Shown here piece by piece: positions 38,534-48,633 of a stretch of DNA of 64,000 nucleotides. The translations under genes were made by a program, and so were the position numbers. The notes below the pieces were generated by a model. That model did not search any database and was not told where the DNA came from. It saw only the letters and a list, made by a program, of their open reading frames with translations. Numbering within the stretch: position 1 is the first letter of the stretch; the number at the start of each line of letters is the position of its first letter. The DNA is taken from positions 23,523 to 87,522 of the forward strand of contig CAKKRD010000010.1 of the NCBI GenBank assembly GCA_919902515.1. Reading direction: 5' to 3'. Source of the stretch: Nitrosomonadaceae bacterium (lineage in GTDB: Bacteria > Pseudomonadota > Gammaproteobacteria > Burkholderiales > Nitrosomonadaceae).

Positions 38534-39280
38534 TTACAGCGGTGTCTCTGTAGTTTCTTCGGCAATGGCCACCAAACCTTCCAGCACCAGATTATCTGCC
38601 ATCCTGGCGGGGATATTAAGCCGTGCCAGCAACAGCGGCGCCGCACCGCCACTCACGATGCAGTCGGGTGCGTGACCCAAAGTGGCGGTGAGCAGTATAA
38701 CCATGCGCTCCACTGCACCGGCCAGCGCCTGCACCCCACCACTATAGATGGCGTCGGCGGTGCTGTCCGGATAGTCACGGAACTCCCCTGCTCCAAGTTT
38801 CAACGATGCAGTGTTTGCCGTCAATGCTTTCTGCATCAATTCAAGACCGGGAACGATGATACCGCCAAGAAATTCGCCCGTGTCGGAAAGGGCATCCACT
38901 GTCATGGCGGTACCGGCACTCACTACCAGGCAACCTTGCCGTTGCGACCTCCATGCCGCAACCAGCGCTGCCCAGCGATCGCTGCCAAGTTGCGCCGGAT
39001 CGGCATAGTAGTTGCGTACTCCGCACTGATATGCGCTGGCAACTGCCCATTGCGGCTCGGCTTCCCAACGGGAAAACAACCCCGACAGTTCCGCCTTCGT
39101 TTGCTCACCAGCCACGTTGGAAACCATGATGCGCGCTGGTTCTGGCAGATCTTGCCATTCCCGCTCCAGCAGCACGCCTTCGTTTTGCGCCACCGCACCC
39201 TGCTGCAACCAGCCGTGCCCGTCATGCAACCCCCACTTGATGCGGGTATTGCCGGAGTCAACCACCAACAAATGAGTCAT
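38534..39280 (-). CDS. coaX: Type III pantothenate kinase
   Basis: A 248-residue ASKHA-fold kinase for the first step of coenzyme A synthesis, from ATG 39280 (TGATATG junction two bases after the birA stop). It has [12 protein letters not shown] (phosphate-1), [12 protein letters not shown] and [13 protein letters not shown] (phosphate-2). An in-frame GTG/TTG region upstream lies in birA and is not used. The birA-coaX pairing is frequent in betaproteobacteria, where CoaX replaces CoaA. Confidence 0.93.
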   Translation of the reverse strand: MTHLLVVDSGNTRIKWGLHDGHGWLQQGAVAQNEGVLLEREWQDLPEPARIMVSNVAGEQTKAELSGLFSRWEAEPQWAVASAYQCGVRNYYADPAQLGSDRWAALVAAWRSQRQGCLVVSAGTAMTVDALSDTGEFLGGIIVPGLELMQKALTANTASLKLGAGEFRDYPDSTADAIYSGGVQALAGAVERMVILLTATLGHAPDCIVSGGAAPLLLARLNIPARMADNLVLEGLVAIAEETTETPL

Positions 39281-39281
39281 A

Positions 39282-40271
39282 TCATGCCACCTTGCGCAGG
39301 GTGATTTCGCCGCCGCTGTAGCCACGATTGCCCGCCGGAGTGTGTAATAGCAGCGAACCGTCCTCCCCCACGCCATGCACTACGCCTTCCTGGCTCGAGC
39401 CATCGGGCAGGTGCAAGGTAACGCATTTATTCTCGAACCCGTGACAATGCACCCACTCCTCCCTGAACGGTGCAAAACCTTGGCGTTCAAACTCTCTCAG
39501 CACCGTCACCAACTCGACCAGCAGCGCAGCCAGCAGCTTGTTACGATCCGGCATTTCGCCGGTGATGGCAAACAGGTCTGTCGCACCCTGGTCTATGCGC
39601 GCCTTTATACCATCCGATAGTTTCAGGTTCATGCCAATACCGATCACAGCAACAGTGGGGCCCAGCATATCTCCCTGCAACTCGATCAGGATACCCGCCA
39701 ATTTACGGTAGTGGAACAGCACGTCGTTAGGCCATTTAAGCACTGCACCTCTGATCCCGGAGGATTGCAGTACACGGGCGATAGCGACCCCCACCGCCAG
39801 GCTCAAGCCCGACAAGAGATTGGCACCTTGCTGGAAACGCCACAGCAGAGAAAATGTAAGACCGTCGCCCAGACCGGAATGCCATTCCCGCCCGCGCCGC
39901 CCGCGTCCGCCAGTTTGCAGTTCTGTCGCCACGACACGCACACCGCCGCTACCAGAACTCATTTCCATTGCAGCCTGTTGCAGCAACAAGCTGTTGGTTG
40001 ATTCGGCAGCATCCAGAATTTCGAGACGAAACGTTTTCGCTTCCGTGCCGAGGTGCTGCAGGATCACCTCCCGTTCCAGCCATTGCATCGGGTCGGGCAG
40101 ACGGTAGCCACGGCCATGAACCTTATGCACCACCAGCCCCACTTCATCCAGGCCTCGCAACGCGAGGGACACGCTGGCGCGCGACACGCCAAGATTTCGG
40201 GCGATAGCTACACCGGAATGGAATTCGCCATCGTTCAACAGACGCAGAATGGAGAAAGTGAGGGGCTTCAT
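39282..40271 (-). CDS. birA: Biotin--protein ligase with N-terminal repressor domain
   Basis: A 329-residue bifunctional BirA. It has an N-terminal winged helix (residues ~1-62, [19 protein letters not shown]) and a central ligase with the biotin-AMP loop [33 protein letters not shown] and the C-terminal SH3-like domain follow. It transfers biotin to acetyl-CoA carboxylase and may repress biotin genes. It is divergent from glnS. Confidence 0.95.
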   Translation of the reverse strand: MKPLTFSILRLLNDGEFHSGVAIARNLGVSRASVSLALRGLDEVGLVVHKVHGRGYRLPDPMQWLEREVILQHLGTEAKTFRLEILDAAESTNSLLLQQAAMEMSSGSGGVRVVATELQTGGRGRRGREWHSGLGDGLTFSLLWRFQQGANLLSGLSLAVGVAIARVLQSSGIRGAVLKWPNDVLFHYRKLAGILIELQGDMLGPTVAVIGIGMNLKLSDGIKARIDQGATDLFAITGEMPDRNKLLAALLVELVTVLREFERQGFAPFREEWVHCHGFENKCVTLHLPDGSSQEGVVHGVGEDGSLLLHTPAGNRGYSGGEITLRKVA

Positions 40272-40359
40272 GGAAAATTATCGGCAAGTGTCGGAATCAC
40301 GGGTGCAACTGTTCCAATATAGACTCTTATTCACACTGAATCTGAATGGCTGGTCATTA

Positions 40360-40365
40360 TATAAT
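40360..40365 (+). promoter_or_regulatory. -10 element upstream of glnS
   Basis: A perfect TATAAT lies 43 bases before the proposed glnS TTG start. The -35 match is poor (CTGAAT at 40336-40341). Its position downstream of the in-frame ATG at 40249 argues that translation begins at 40408. Confidence 0.4.
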
Positions 40366-40407
40366 GTGCTGCGCCATGCATGGCGAATTACCTCACGAGA
40401 AACCAAC

Positions 40408-42114
40408 TTGAAAGACACGCCTGTAATCACCCAACCCATAGCCCAGATTGCGCCTGCTGCCAATTTCATCCGCAACATCATCGACGAGGATAATCGCAGC
40501 GGCAAGTGGGGCGGACGCGTGGAAACCCGGTTTCCACCTGAGCCAAACGGCTACCTGCACATCGGCCATGCCAAGAGCATCTGTCTCAATTTCGGTCTCG
40601 CTCGTGATTACGGCGGCGTCTGCCATCTGCGTTTTGACGATACCAATCCGGAGAAAGAAGAACAGGAATACGTCGATACGATACTCGAATCGGTCAAATG
40701 GCTCGGCTTCGACTGGGGACGAAACCTTCATTACGCTTCCGACTATTTCGACAAACTGTATGAATTCGCCGAATACCTTATCAATCGGGGTCAAGCCTAT
40801 GTAGACAGCCTCACTGCCGAGGAGATCCGCGCACTGCGCGGCACCCTGACCGAGGCCGGCGAGAACAGTCCGCACCGTGATCGCAGCGTCGCGGAAAACC
40901 TCGATCTGTTTCGCCGCATGAAAGCAGGAGAGTTCGCCGATGGCACCCACGTGCTGCGCGCCAAAATCGACATGTCCTCTGCCAATATCAACTTGCGCGA
41001 CCCGGTCATCTACCGCATCCGCCGCGCTCATCATCACCGCACCGGCGACAGGTGGTGCATCTACCCGATGTACGATTACACCCACTGCATCTCCGATGCA
41101 CTGGAAAAAATCACTCATTCCATTTGCACGCTGGAATTCGAGGATCACCGCCCGCTCTACGATTGGGTGCTGGATCAACTGCAAGATGTGGTTCCCTGCC
41201 ATCCACAGCAAATCGAATTTGCCCGGTTGAATCTCACCTACACCGTGACGAGCAAACGCAAGTTGATGGAACTGGTGGCAGGCGGTTTCGTGGAGGGCTG
41301 GGACGATCCACGCATGAATACCTTGGTGGGAGTGCGCCGTCGCGGCTACACGCCCGAATCCATCCGCCTGTTCGCCGAGCGCATCGGTGTCAGCAAAGCC
41401 GATTCGTGGATAGACATGAGCGTGCTGGAAGACTGTCTGCGCCAGGATCTGAACGAACGCGCCCCGCGCCGCATCGCCGTGTTGAGGCCGCTGAAACTCA
41501 TTATCGACAATTACCCGGAAGACAGCGAGGAGGAATGCCTCGCCCCCAACCATCCGCAAAAACCTGAATGGGGAAAGCGTGCCGTACCCCTGTCAAGAGT
41601 CATCTACATCGAGCACGACGACTTCATGGAAATACCTGCCAAAGGCTACTTCCGTCTTTCACCCGGCGCGGAAGTGCGTTTGCGTTATGCCTACATCGTG
41701 AAGTGCATTAATGTGGTGAAGAACGCCAGCGGCGAAATTGAGGAAATTCATTGCACCTATGACCTTGATACCAAGAGCGGTACAGCAGGCGCGGAAACAC
41801 GCAAGGTCAAGGGCAATATCCATTGGCTTTCGGCCAGCCATGCGCACCCAGCCGAAGTGCGGCTATTCGATCGACTATTCTCCGATCCCCATCCTGATGC
41901 GGGTGGCAAGGACTACAAAGCATTCCTCAATCCACACTCGAAGGAAATCATCTCCGCCTACCTGGAACCCGTACTCGGTGAAGTCCAGCCGGAAGAACTG
42001 TTCCAGTTTGAGCGCCATGGTTACTTTATCGCCGACCGTGTGGAGACAAAACCGGGTAAACCGGTATTCAACCGTGCGGTAACGCTGCGCGACTCGTGGG
42101 GGAAAAACACTTAA
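40408..42114 (+). CDS. glnS: Glutaminyl-tRNA synthetase
   Basis: A class I synthetase charging tRNA-Gln. It shows [15 protein letters not shown] (HIGH), [12 protein letters not shown] and VTSKRKLM (KMSKS equivalent), followed by the C-terminal anticodon-binding beta-barrels. The frame is open from ATG 40249, but that codon lies inside the divergent birA gene and upstream of the likely promoter. TTG 40408, with ACGAGA about 8 bases upstream, gives 568 residues, close to the E. coli length (~555). The start is therefore TTG by inference. Confidence 0.93.
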   Translation: MKDTPVITQPIAQIAPAANFIRNIIDEDNRSGKWGGRVETRFPPEPNGYLHIGHAKSICLNFGLARDYGGVCHLRFDDTNPEKEEQEYVDTILESVKWLGFDWGRNLHYASDYFDKLYEFAEYLINRGQAYVDSLTAEEIRALRGTLTEAGENSPHRDRSVAENLDLFRRMKAGEFADGTHVLRAKIDMSSANINLRDPVIYRIRRAHHHRTGDRWCIYPMYDYTHCISDALEKITHSICTLEFEDHRPLYDWVLDQLQDVVPCHPQQIEFARLNLTYTVTSKRKLMELVAGGFVEGWDDPRMNTLVGVRRRGYTPESIRLFAERIGVSKADSWIDMSVLEDCLRQDLNERAPRRIAVLRPLKLIIDNYPEDSEEECLAPNHPQKPEWGKRAVPLSRVIYIEHDDFMEIPAKGYFRLSPGAEVRLRYAYIVKCINVVKNASGEIEEIHCTYDLDTKSGTAGAETRKVKGNIHWLSASHAHPAEVRLFDRLFSDPHPDAGGKDYKAFLNPHSKEIISAYLEPVLGEVQPEELFQFERHGYFIADRVETKPGKPVFNRAVTLRDSWGKNT

Positions 42115-42426
42115 AAAATCTCCCCGGCGCTCACACCACAGACTTCACGAATACTTCACTTCTGCATGACACTTTCCTCACCTACGCCATGTTAATTTCC
42201 CCACCGTGGTGTAATACTCCACTTTTTTAGTCGGAATTGGCCGCCTACAGCGGCCCGAAAATCAGCAACCAGTAATCACTGTAACTGGAATAATTGTACT
42301 TGCACCTGCTGTCTAGCCGCGCCGACTCTTCATCCGGTAGAGCCAAGGGATCGCACGCGAGGAATAGTTGAGATTCCTGTAATTCAATTTCAAGAACCTA
42401 ATACACACCTGGTAAAGGGGAGTTAA
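42115..42426. other. Gene-free interval between glnS and the DUF2490-like gene
   Basis: 312 bases without a convincing gene. It contains a weak terminator-like GTGG...CCAC hairpin followed by six T (about 42206-42228), probably for glnS, and a GGCCGC/GCGGCC hairpin at 42239-42255 without a T tract. The promoter of the next gene must lie in the second half, but I cannot assign it. Confidence 0.5.
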
Positions 42427-43176
42427 GTGCTAAACAAACAAAAAATTCTCGCGCTATTGGCAGCATCTGGTCTGATGCTCTCGGGTCCCATAGCTGCAGC
42501 CCAAGATCCAAATGATACCGTGGACTTCCAGTCTTGGAACAATGTCACAGCTGTCGGCAAGTTTGATGCTCTGGGCATCACCAATCCAAAGCTGGCGAAC
42601 TTCAGGTGGTGGATGGAAGGACAAGGGCGTTTTGGCGATGACGGAACACGTTTCTCTCAGGCCATAATCCGTCCTGGTATCGGCTATCAAATTCACAGAA
42701 CCACCAGTCTCTGGGTAGGTTATGCCTGGGCCCCGACCACCACGCCTTTTGCCAGCCACGCGTTCGACGAACACCGGTTGTGGCAGCAAGCATTATGGAC
42801 CGAGCGATACAAAATAGGTTCTTTCAATCCGACGGTCGCTCTGCGCAGCCGCTTTGAAGAACGCTGGGTAGACAATTGGAAGGGGCAGGATACCGCTTAT
42901 CGTTTCCGGCAATTGGCCAGGGTGCTGATACCGCTCCCGCAAGCGCCGGCCTTTGGCCTGGTACTGGCTAATGAAATATTTATCCATCTCAACGAAGCCG
43001 ACTGGGGACCGCGTAGCGGTTTCGATCAAAACCGGGCATTTGCGGGAGCGGCTTATACCTTCAACAAAAATGCCCGAACCGAGATCGGCTATATGAACCA
43101 GACGCTCAACAGAATAAACAATCCACACAACCTGATGGATCACATTTTATCGGCCAATTTATTTCTCAATTTCTGA
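42427..43176 (+). CDS. Putative outer-membrane protein, DUF2490-like
   Basis: A 249-residue exported protein with a signal peptide (residues 1-25, ending AAAQD). The mature part alternates hydrophobic and aromatic residues in short strands (YQIHRTTSLWVGYAWAP, FRQLARVLIPL, TEIGYMNQTLNRI) and ends in a C-terminal phenylalanine (LFLNF), the classic beta-barrel signal. It resembles DUF2490 proteins. It starts with GTG 42427, 4 bases after a strong AAGGGGAG. Function unknown. The next gene starts 4 bases after its stop. Confidence 0.8.
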   Translation: MLNKQKILALLAASGLMLSGPIAAAQDPNDTVDFQSWNNVTAVGKFDALGITNPKLANFRWWMEGQGRFGDDGTRFSQAIIRPGIGYQIHRTTSLWVGYAWAPTTTPFASHAFDEHRLWQQALWTERYKIGSFNPTVALRSRFEERWVDNWKGQDTAYRFRQLARVLIPLPQAPAFGLVLANEIFIHLNEADWGPRSGFDQNRAFAGAAYTFNKNARTEIGYMNQTLNRINNPHNLMDHILSANLFLNF

Positions 43177-43180
43177 AAGA

Positions 43181-43681
43181 ATGAGGACAGGACACAAAGC
43201 AACGTCGGCACCCCTGCTTCTGTTCGCTGCGGTGCTCCTGCTCTCGCCGGCCCTGTCTGTCGCCAGCCAGCCTGATCCGGCCAATTATGACCAATGCGTG
43301 CTGGCAGCGACCAACAAGGCAGCCGGCGACTTGGCCGCCCTCGAAGCCGTGAACTCCTGCAGCGAGAAATTTCAGGAAAAAGGATCGCAAGACGAATATC
43401 TGGCAGCCGAAGCTCTGGGCAAGCTTGACGCTGATGGTGGTTTTGGCTACGGCATATTCAGCGGCAGTATCTACAACGGCAACAGTGATTACACCGTCAC
43501 GCAAGTCACCATTCTTCTCACCCCGATACCTGCCGGATCGCCTCTGATCACGAGAGAATACAACATCGATGTAACCGTGCAGCCGCTTACCAAGGGCGCG
43601 CTTTCAGTGGCGCTGATATCCGACGGTACCCGCGAGTTCTCGTGGAACCTTACAAAAGCTCGCGGCTACAAAGCTCGCTGA
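43181..43681 (+). CDS. Exported protein of unknown function
   Basis: A 166-residue protein with a clear signal peptide (~30 residues, ALSVASQ). I do not recognise it. The mature N-terminus is helical with two cysteines (YDQCVLAATNK and VNSCSEKF), which could form a disulfide. The second half is beta-rich (GIFSGSIYNGNSDYTVTQVTI), similar in feel to FxLYD-type extracellular domains. It starts 4 bases after the DUF2490-like gene, so the two are probably co-expressed envelope proteins. Confidence 0.75.
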   Translation: MRTGHKATSAPLLLFAAVLLLSPALSVASQPDPANYDQCVLAATNKAAGDLAALEAVNSCSEKFQEKGSQDEYLAAEALGKLDADGGFGYGIFSGSIYNGNSDYTVTQVTILLTPIPAGSPLITREYNIDVTVQPLTKGALSVALISDGTREFSWNLTKARGYKAR

Positions 43682-43762
43682 ATATCCCGGCCGTTCAATC
43701 AAATGTGATCGCGAATCCGGATAACGCTCCGGCGCGGGGTGATGTATTGAGCCTGGCTGACT

Positions 43763-44314
43763 CTATAGCAGAGGTTTGAACATCGCCTCCAGCTTGCTGC
43801 GACTGAGGAGACCCAGATGGGTGCCGGTGATTTTTCCGCTGCGGTCGATAACGACGGTAAAAGGCAATGCTCCCTGATTGTTTCCCGCCGCTTCAGCCAG
43901 CGCCATGGCTTCCATGCCCCCTGTCAGTACCGGGTAATTGATGCCGATGTCTTTACTGAAAGCCGCTGCCTTTTCCCGTTGATCCACGGCGATGCCGACA
44001 AAAAGTAATCCCTGATCGCGGAATTGCTCCTGAAGCTCAATGAATTCGGGGATTTCCTTGCGGCATGGCTCGCACCAGGTCGCCCAGAAATTGACCACTA
44101 GAACTTTGCCGCGCCACTGTGAAATAGTCTGGCTCGTGCCTTGCAGGTCAGGCAGGCTGGCGGCGAGTATCGTCTCTGCCCCCTTATTCGCGCTGCCTAC
44201 CGCAGCCGCAGACTGAGAATTGCTGCCTGTCATCTGACCCCGCAGCAAGAAACCGGCGGTCACGGCAAATGCCGCGATACCCGCATACAATAGCATCTGC
44301 TTTAATTTAGTCAT
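43763..44314 (-). CDS. TlpA/ResA-like periplasmic thioredoxin
   Basis: A 183-residue membrane-anchored thioredoxin (helix ~8-26). The active site is C81-E-P-C84 in NFWATWCEPCRKEIPE, and the TlpA-type central insert and cis-proline segment (GALPFTVVID) are present. It is a reductase of periplasmic disulfides, for example in cytochrome c maturation. It starts one base after the dsbD stop, and DsbD would supply its electrons. Confidence 0.93.
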   Translation of the reverse strand: MTKLKQMLLYAGIAAFAVTAGFLLRGQMTGSNSQSAAAVGSANKGAETILAASLPDLQGTSQTISQWRGKVLVVNFWATWCEPCRKEIPEFIELQEQFRDQGLLFVGIAVDQREKAAAFSKDIGINYPVLTGGMEAMALAEAAGNNQGALPFTVVIDRSGKITGTHLGLLSRSKLEAMFKPLL

Positions 44315-46267
44315 TCAGACCAGTAGCGCATTGAGTACTGCGAGAAAACTTTCTGCGTTCTGATAACCAATCAGTCTGATGCCTGGAATTTCACGCCCTT
44401 GCTGATCAATGAACAGGATGCCGGGCGGACCAAACAGTTTGAAGCGCTTGAGCAGCGCCATATCATCGGGCGTGCCGGCGGTGACGTCCACCTGCAGCAA
44501 TGCCACGTCTTTCAGCCGCGACTGTACCCTGGCATCGGTAAACGTGAAGCGCTCCATTTCCTTGCACGAAATACACCAGTCGGCATAAAAATCCACCATC
44601 ACGTATTTGTCCCGCGACTGCAGGATATGCTGGTCAAGCTCGGCTATCGACTTTACCCGCTGGAATGGCAAATGCCCCGCCTCACCAACGTTCACTTTGC
44701 CTGCCTCTACCGCACCGGCGCTGGAGATATTTAATTTTGAGAGGGGTTGCAGAATATCACGGCCGCCTGAGAGAACGCCTATCAGCATGGCCACACCGGT
44801 TAACAGCGCAATCAGGCCCAGTCCTTTCAGAAATTTACGCAAGCCGGAAGCCGCTGGCGGCAATGGGTCAACGGCGTGCAGATATATGGCGGAGACGATC
44901 AGCAGCACCGCCCACAACAGCATATGCACCACTGCCGGAATCACCGGCGATATCAGCCAGATCGCCACCCCCAGCAGCAGCACGCCAAAAAAGCGCTTGA
45001 CTGATTCCATCCAGGGACCTGCTTTGGGCAGCAGTGCTCCGGCGGATGCACCCAACAGCAGCAGCGGCACACCCATACCCAGAGCCATGACAAACAGCGC
45101 CGAACCACCAAGTACCACATCCCGTGTCTGGCTGATGTACAGCAATGCCCCCGCCAGCGGTGCTGCGACACAAGGCCCGACTATCAGTGCGGACAGTGCG
45201 CCCATACCGAATACACTGGTCAAATGTCCACCCTTCAGATGTCCCGCCTCTTCGGAGAGCTTGCTCTGGAGAAAACCCGGCAATTGCAATTCATAGAAGC
45301 CGAACATGGAAAAAGCCAGCACGATGAATACCAGCGCAAATGTTCCCAGCACCCAGGCGTTTTGCAGGGTTGCAGACAGCATTGCGCCGGAAAGCCCGGC
45401 TGCCACGCCGGCAGCGGCGTAAGTGAGCGCCATCCCCATGACATAGGCCAGCGCTAAAATAAAACCGTGAGTCTTGGTGATATGCTGCCCCCTGTTCGCA
45501 ATGATCCCTGACAGGATAGGAAACATCGGGAACACGCAGGGCGTAAACGAAAGCAGCAGACCGATGCCAAAAAACCCGGTCAGAATCAGCCAGAAACTGC
45601 CGCTTTCAAACATCTGGTCGATTCTGTTCGATTCCGTCTCAATACTGGGAGATCTGGCTGGGGACTGGAACAGTTCCGCAGTAGCGTCCGGCCTGGCAGC
45701 AGTCGCATCATTGCTGACCGCCTCGGCTACTGCCCCGACCACGGCGCGCGCAGCCGGCAGTGTCAGCTCGATTACCTTGTTGATGGGAGCGTAGCAAACA
45801 CCTATCGGTTCGTTGCAGCCCTGATAGGTGGCGGCAAGAGTCAACTGGTTCGTTGCCGATGCTGCGCGCTTCAAGGAAATTATCGCCTGGAACGGTTTGT
45901 GAAAAACCTCGACTTGACCGAAGGTCAGATCACTTTTCATCTCCCCTTGGGGCAGCGAGATTCTTTCAATGAATGTTTCGCTGTCTTGTGGCTTGAATGC
46001 TATTTTGTCACGATAAAGGTAATAATTTTTTGCCGGCGCAAAATCCGCTATCAGCGTATTCGCGTCACGTACCCTGACCGTAAGTTTGAAAGCCTGGTCT
46101 GGCGGCAACAGTTCTTCTTCGCTCTGACCAAGGTTTGCACCGAGTTGCTGCAATCCGGACAGCAGATTGAAAGATTTCTTCTCCTCGGCGAAGGCATTGA
46201 TGCTGACGATACAAAGCAGCAATAATAAATAGCGGGGCAGACGCATAGGTAATGCGATTCTGTTCAT
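44315..46267 (-). CDS. dsbD: Thiol:disulfide interchange protein DsbD
   Basis: A 650-residue membrane electron carrier moving reducing power from cytoplasmic thioredoxin to the periplasm. It has a signal peptide, an N-terminal alpha domain with the cysteine pair in CNEPIGVCYAP, and a central 8-helix beta domain with FTPCVFPMFPILSG and VGPCVAAPLAG. The C-terminal gamma thioredoxin has ADWCISCKEME. Its ATG overlaps the cutA stop by 4 bases. Confidence 0.96.
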   Translation of the reverse strand: MNRIALPMRLPRYLLLLLCIVSINAFAEEKKSFNLLSGLQQLGANLGQSEEELLPPDQAFKLTVRVRDANTLIADFAPAKNYYLYRDKIAFKPQDSETFIERISLPQGEMKSDLTFGQVEVFHKPFQAIISLKRAASATNQLTLAATYQGCNEPIGVCYAPINKVIELTLPAARAVVGAVAEAVSNDATAARPDATAELFQSPARSPSIETESNRIDQMFESGSFWLILTGFFGIGLLLSFTPCVFPMFPILSGIIANRGQHITKTHGFILALAYVMGMALTYAAAGVAAGLSGAMLSATLQNAWVLGTFALVFIVLAFSMFGFYELQLPGFLQSKLSEEAGHLKGGHLTSVFGMGALSALIVGPCVAAPLAGALLYISQTRDVVLGGSALFVMALGMGVPLLLLGASAGALLPKAGPWMESVKRFFGVLLLGVAIWLISPVIPAVVHMLLWAVLLIVSAIYLHAVDPLPPAASGLRKFLKGLGLIALLTGVAMLIGVLSGGRDILQPLSKLNISSAGAVEAGKVNVGEAGHLPFQRVKSIAELDQHILQSRDKYVMVDFYADWCISCKEMERFTFTDARVQSRLKDVALLQVDVTAGTPDDMALLKRFKLFGPPGILFIDQQGREIPGIRLIGYQNAESFLAVLNALLV

Positions 46268-46596
46268 GTTTTATCCGGAAATGCCAGCGTTTCAGCAGCC
46301 ATCCATTGCATATAAGCGGGTAAGCCGTTGCTTATTGGGACAGCAATAATTTCCGGGAGTTCGTAAGGGTGCATCGCCTTCACCGCCTGCTCCACTCGAG
46401 GGTAATGCTGCGCCAGAGTCTTGATTAATACCGGCACCTCGCTGGCATTCTCGATTTCTTCCTGCCAGCGATAGACAGAAGTGCAGTCAGCCAGTACGTT
46501 GACGCACGCAGCCAGCCGTTCATCAACCAGTTTTTGCGCAAGCGCCAAAGCGCTCGCCCTATCGGGAAAATTGGTAATGACCAGTATGGATTCCAT
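46264..46596 (-). CDS. cutA: Divalent-cation tolerance protein CutA
   Basis: A 110-residue trimeric CutA1 protein, start ATG 46596. It has LAACVNVLADCTSVYRWQ and EVPVLIKTLAQHYPRVEQAVKAMHPYELPEIIAVPI. The family is structurally related to PII and linked to copper tolerance and thiol redox. It heads a tight cutA-dsbD-tlpA set, an arrangement known in many proteobacteria. Confidence 0.93.
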   Translation of the reverse strand: MESILVITNFPDRASALALAQKLVDERLAACVNVLADCTSVYRWQEEIENASEVPVLIKTLAQHYPRVEQAVKAMHPYELPEIIAVPISNGLPAYMQWMAAETLAFPDKT

Positions 46597-46633
46597 CGGA
46601 CAGTTGGTACCAGTTAAACCGGCAGGCAGGATT

Positions 46634-47539
46634 TTACCTGCTTTCCGGGCTGATTGCTGCGCTCGCAGCAATGCCCGCGGCTACAGTCGGGTAGCGCAGA
46701 TTTACATGCAACTCATGCTTCATGCGCGTATTCGTCAGTCGGCGCGATTCTCGCATGAACGACAGCATGCCCGGCGATATGCGTCCATTGACCTCGGCGC
46801 GGGCAATGCGCGGCGGGTGCGGCAGGCCGAACCGGTCCGCCACCAAGTCTAAATACTCACCCATTTTCAGATGTGAATCGTCGCAAACGTGGTAAATCCT
46901 CCCCGGTTTTGCGTGGCGCAATGCGGCAAAAACGCTGCCGGCAAGATCATCGGCATGAATGTGGTTGGTGTAGCTATCCTCTTCCGGCAGCAGTGCCGGC
47001 ACGCCTTCCCGCAAACGGGCCAGCGGCAGGCGATCGGCGGCATAGATTCCTGGCACGCGCAGGATTGAAACGTTCACCCGATTGCGCTGCCCCCACTCTC
47101 GTACCTGCCTCTCTGCGGCGGCCCGGCGCATGGCCCGCTCGGTTTGCGGGTTGAGCGGATGAGTTTCATCTATCAATGCACCACTGCAATCGCCATACAC
47201 CCCGCTGGTACTGATGTAGACCAACTGTTGTGGTAACATTCGCCCTATTGTTTTTGAGCGCTTTGTCAGTGCCGCCAGAAGATTGGCTGTGCGCGTATCG
47301 CGCCTGCCATGATCCGGTGGTGGCGCCAGATGCAACACTGCGTGAGCCATGCCCGCGAGCTTGGCAAGACTCCTGGAGTTGTCGAGATCTCCTGACACTG
47401 GAGTAATTCCGTGCGAACGTAGCTGACGGCAGTTTTCCGCTCTGCGGCACAGCCCCAGCAGCCGGTAGTGCGCCTGTAGCAGCGGTGCTGCTCGCAAGGC
47501 AATGTCGCCGCAACCAATGATTAAAAGTGTTCGTTTCAT
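46634..47539 (-). CDS. NAD(P)-dependent epimerase/dehydratase (YeeZ-like SDR)
   Basis: A 301-residue extended SDR protein. It has a Rossmann glycine motif near the N-terminus (IIGCGDIALRAAPLL), VYISTSGVYGD with the catalytic S/T-Y region, and a HIHADDLAG segment. The YxxxK active site is reduced, as is usual for YeeZ-like members. Substrate unknown. It is 37 bases upstream of cutA on the same strand and divergent from the reductase gene. Confidence 0.85.
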   Translation of the reverse strand: MKRTLLIIGCGDIALRAAPLLQAHYRLLGLCRRAENCRQLRSHGITPVSGDLDNSRSLAKLAGMAHAVLHLAPPPDHGRRDTRTANLLAALTKRSKTIGRMLPQQLVYISTSGVYGDCSGALIDETHPLNPQTERAMRRAAAERQVREWGQRNRVNVSILRVPGIYAADRLPLARLREGVPALLPEEDSYTNHIHADDLAGSVFAALRHAKPGRIYHVCDDSHLKMGEYLDLVADRFGLPHPPRIARAEVNGRISPGMLSFMRESRRLTNTRMKHELHVNLRYPTVAAGIAASAAISPESR

Positions 47540-47592
47540 CCCGATCTATTTTATTGACCGCCAGTTATTTTTGTTGCAGCGTTTATAAGCCG

Positions 47593-48633
47593 ATGTCGTA
47601 TCGAATCACCATCCAGCCCAGTGGCCACATTTTCGCTGCAGAACCCGGCGAAACCGTGCTGCAAGCCGCATTGCGCCAGGGTTTTCCGCTGCCCTACGGC
47701 TGCCGCAACGGCGCCTGCGGCAGCTGCAAAGGCAAAATCATACAGGGAACGGTTGATTTCGGCAGGCATAACGCAGATACACTGACTGATGCGGAAAAGC
47801 AGGCAGGCATGGCTTTGTTCTGCTGCGCCTTGCCGTTGTCGGAACTGGTGATCGAATCCCGCGAAATCGGTGCGATCAAGGATATTGCAGTCAAAACCAT
47901 GCCGTGCCGCGTACACCGGCTGGAACGGGCCGCACCCGACGTGATGATTATTTCCCTGAAACTTCCGACCAACGAACGGCTGCAGTTTCTCGCCGGGCAG
48001 TATATCGACATTCTGATGAAAGACGGCAAACGCCGCAGTTTCTCACTGGCCAATGCGCCGCATGACGATGAATTGCTGCAACTGCACGTGCGCAACTATC
48101 CCGGCGGCACCTTTTCCGAGCACGTGTTCACATCCATGAAAGAGAAGGAAATTCTGCGCTTTGAAGGACCGCTTGGCACCTTCTTCCTGCACGAGGATTC
48201 GGACAAACCGATCATATTTGTCGCCGGTGGCACCGGCTTCGCACCGGTTAAAAGCATGCTCGAGCATATCTTCCACAGCGATAATATGCGCGGCAACGAG
48301 CGGCAAATGGTGCTCTATTGGGGTGCCCGCACCAGAGCCGGTCTCTATCTGGCGGAACTGGCGGGAAGCTGGCAACAGGCGCACGACAATTTCACTTTCA
48401 TCCCGGTGCTGTCGGAAGCGCTGCCGGCAGATAACTGGCGCGGTCGAAAAGGCCTGGTGCATCAGGCGGTACTGCAGGATTTCGACAGTCTCGCCGGATA
48501 TCAGGTATATGCCTGCGGTACGCCGGTAATGGTGGCGGCGGCCCACAAGGATTTCACCCAATTGCGCAACCTGCCGGAAGATGAATTTTTCTCCGACATG
48601 TTTACTGTTTCGTCGAGCGAACCTAAACTTTAA
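47593..48633 (+). CDS. [2Fe-2S]/FAD reductase, CDP-6-deoxy-delta-3,4-glucoseen reductase type
   Basis: A 346-residue three-domain reductase. The N-terminal plant-type ferredoxin has the cluster motif CRNGACGSCKGKI and a fourth cysteine in ALFCCALP. The FAD domain has RRSFSLANAP and the NAD domain has FVAGGTGFAPVKSM, with a closing CGTPVMV. Annotators usually call this type AscD/RfbI-like, but the real electron acceptor in betaproteobacteria is unclear. ATG 47593 is chosen over an upstream ATG inside the divergent gene; no strong ribosome site. Its stop overlaps the convergent hemY stop by 4 bases. Confidence 0.88.
   Translation: MSYRITIQPSGHIFAAEPGETVLQAALRQGFPLPYGCRNGACGSCKGKIIQGTVDFGRHNADTLTDAEKQAGMALFCCALPLSELVIESREIGAIKDIAVKTMPCRVHRLERAAPDVMIISLKLPTNERLQFLAGQYIDILMKDGKRRSFSLANAPHDDELLQLHVRNYPGGTFSEHVFTSMKEKEILRFEGPLGTFFLHEDSDKPIIFVAGGTGFAPVKSMLEHIFHSDNMRGNERQMVLYWGARTRAGLYLAELAGSWQQAHDNFTFIPVLSEALPADNWRGRKGLVHQAVLQDFDSLAGYQVYACGTPVMVAAAHKDFTQLRNLPEDEFFSDMFTVSSSEPKL

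Noticed and set aside
40249..40407. Upstream ATG extension of glnS
   Set aside because: It starts inside divergent birA, precedes the TATAAT at 40360 and would add 53 residues without homology to glutaminyl-tRNA synthetases.
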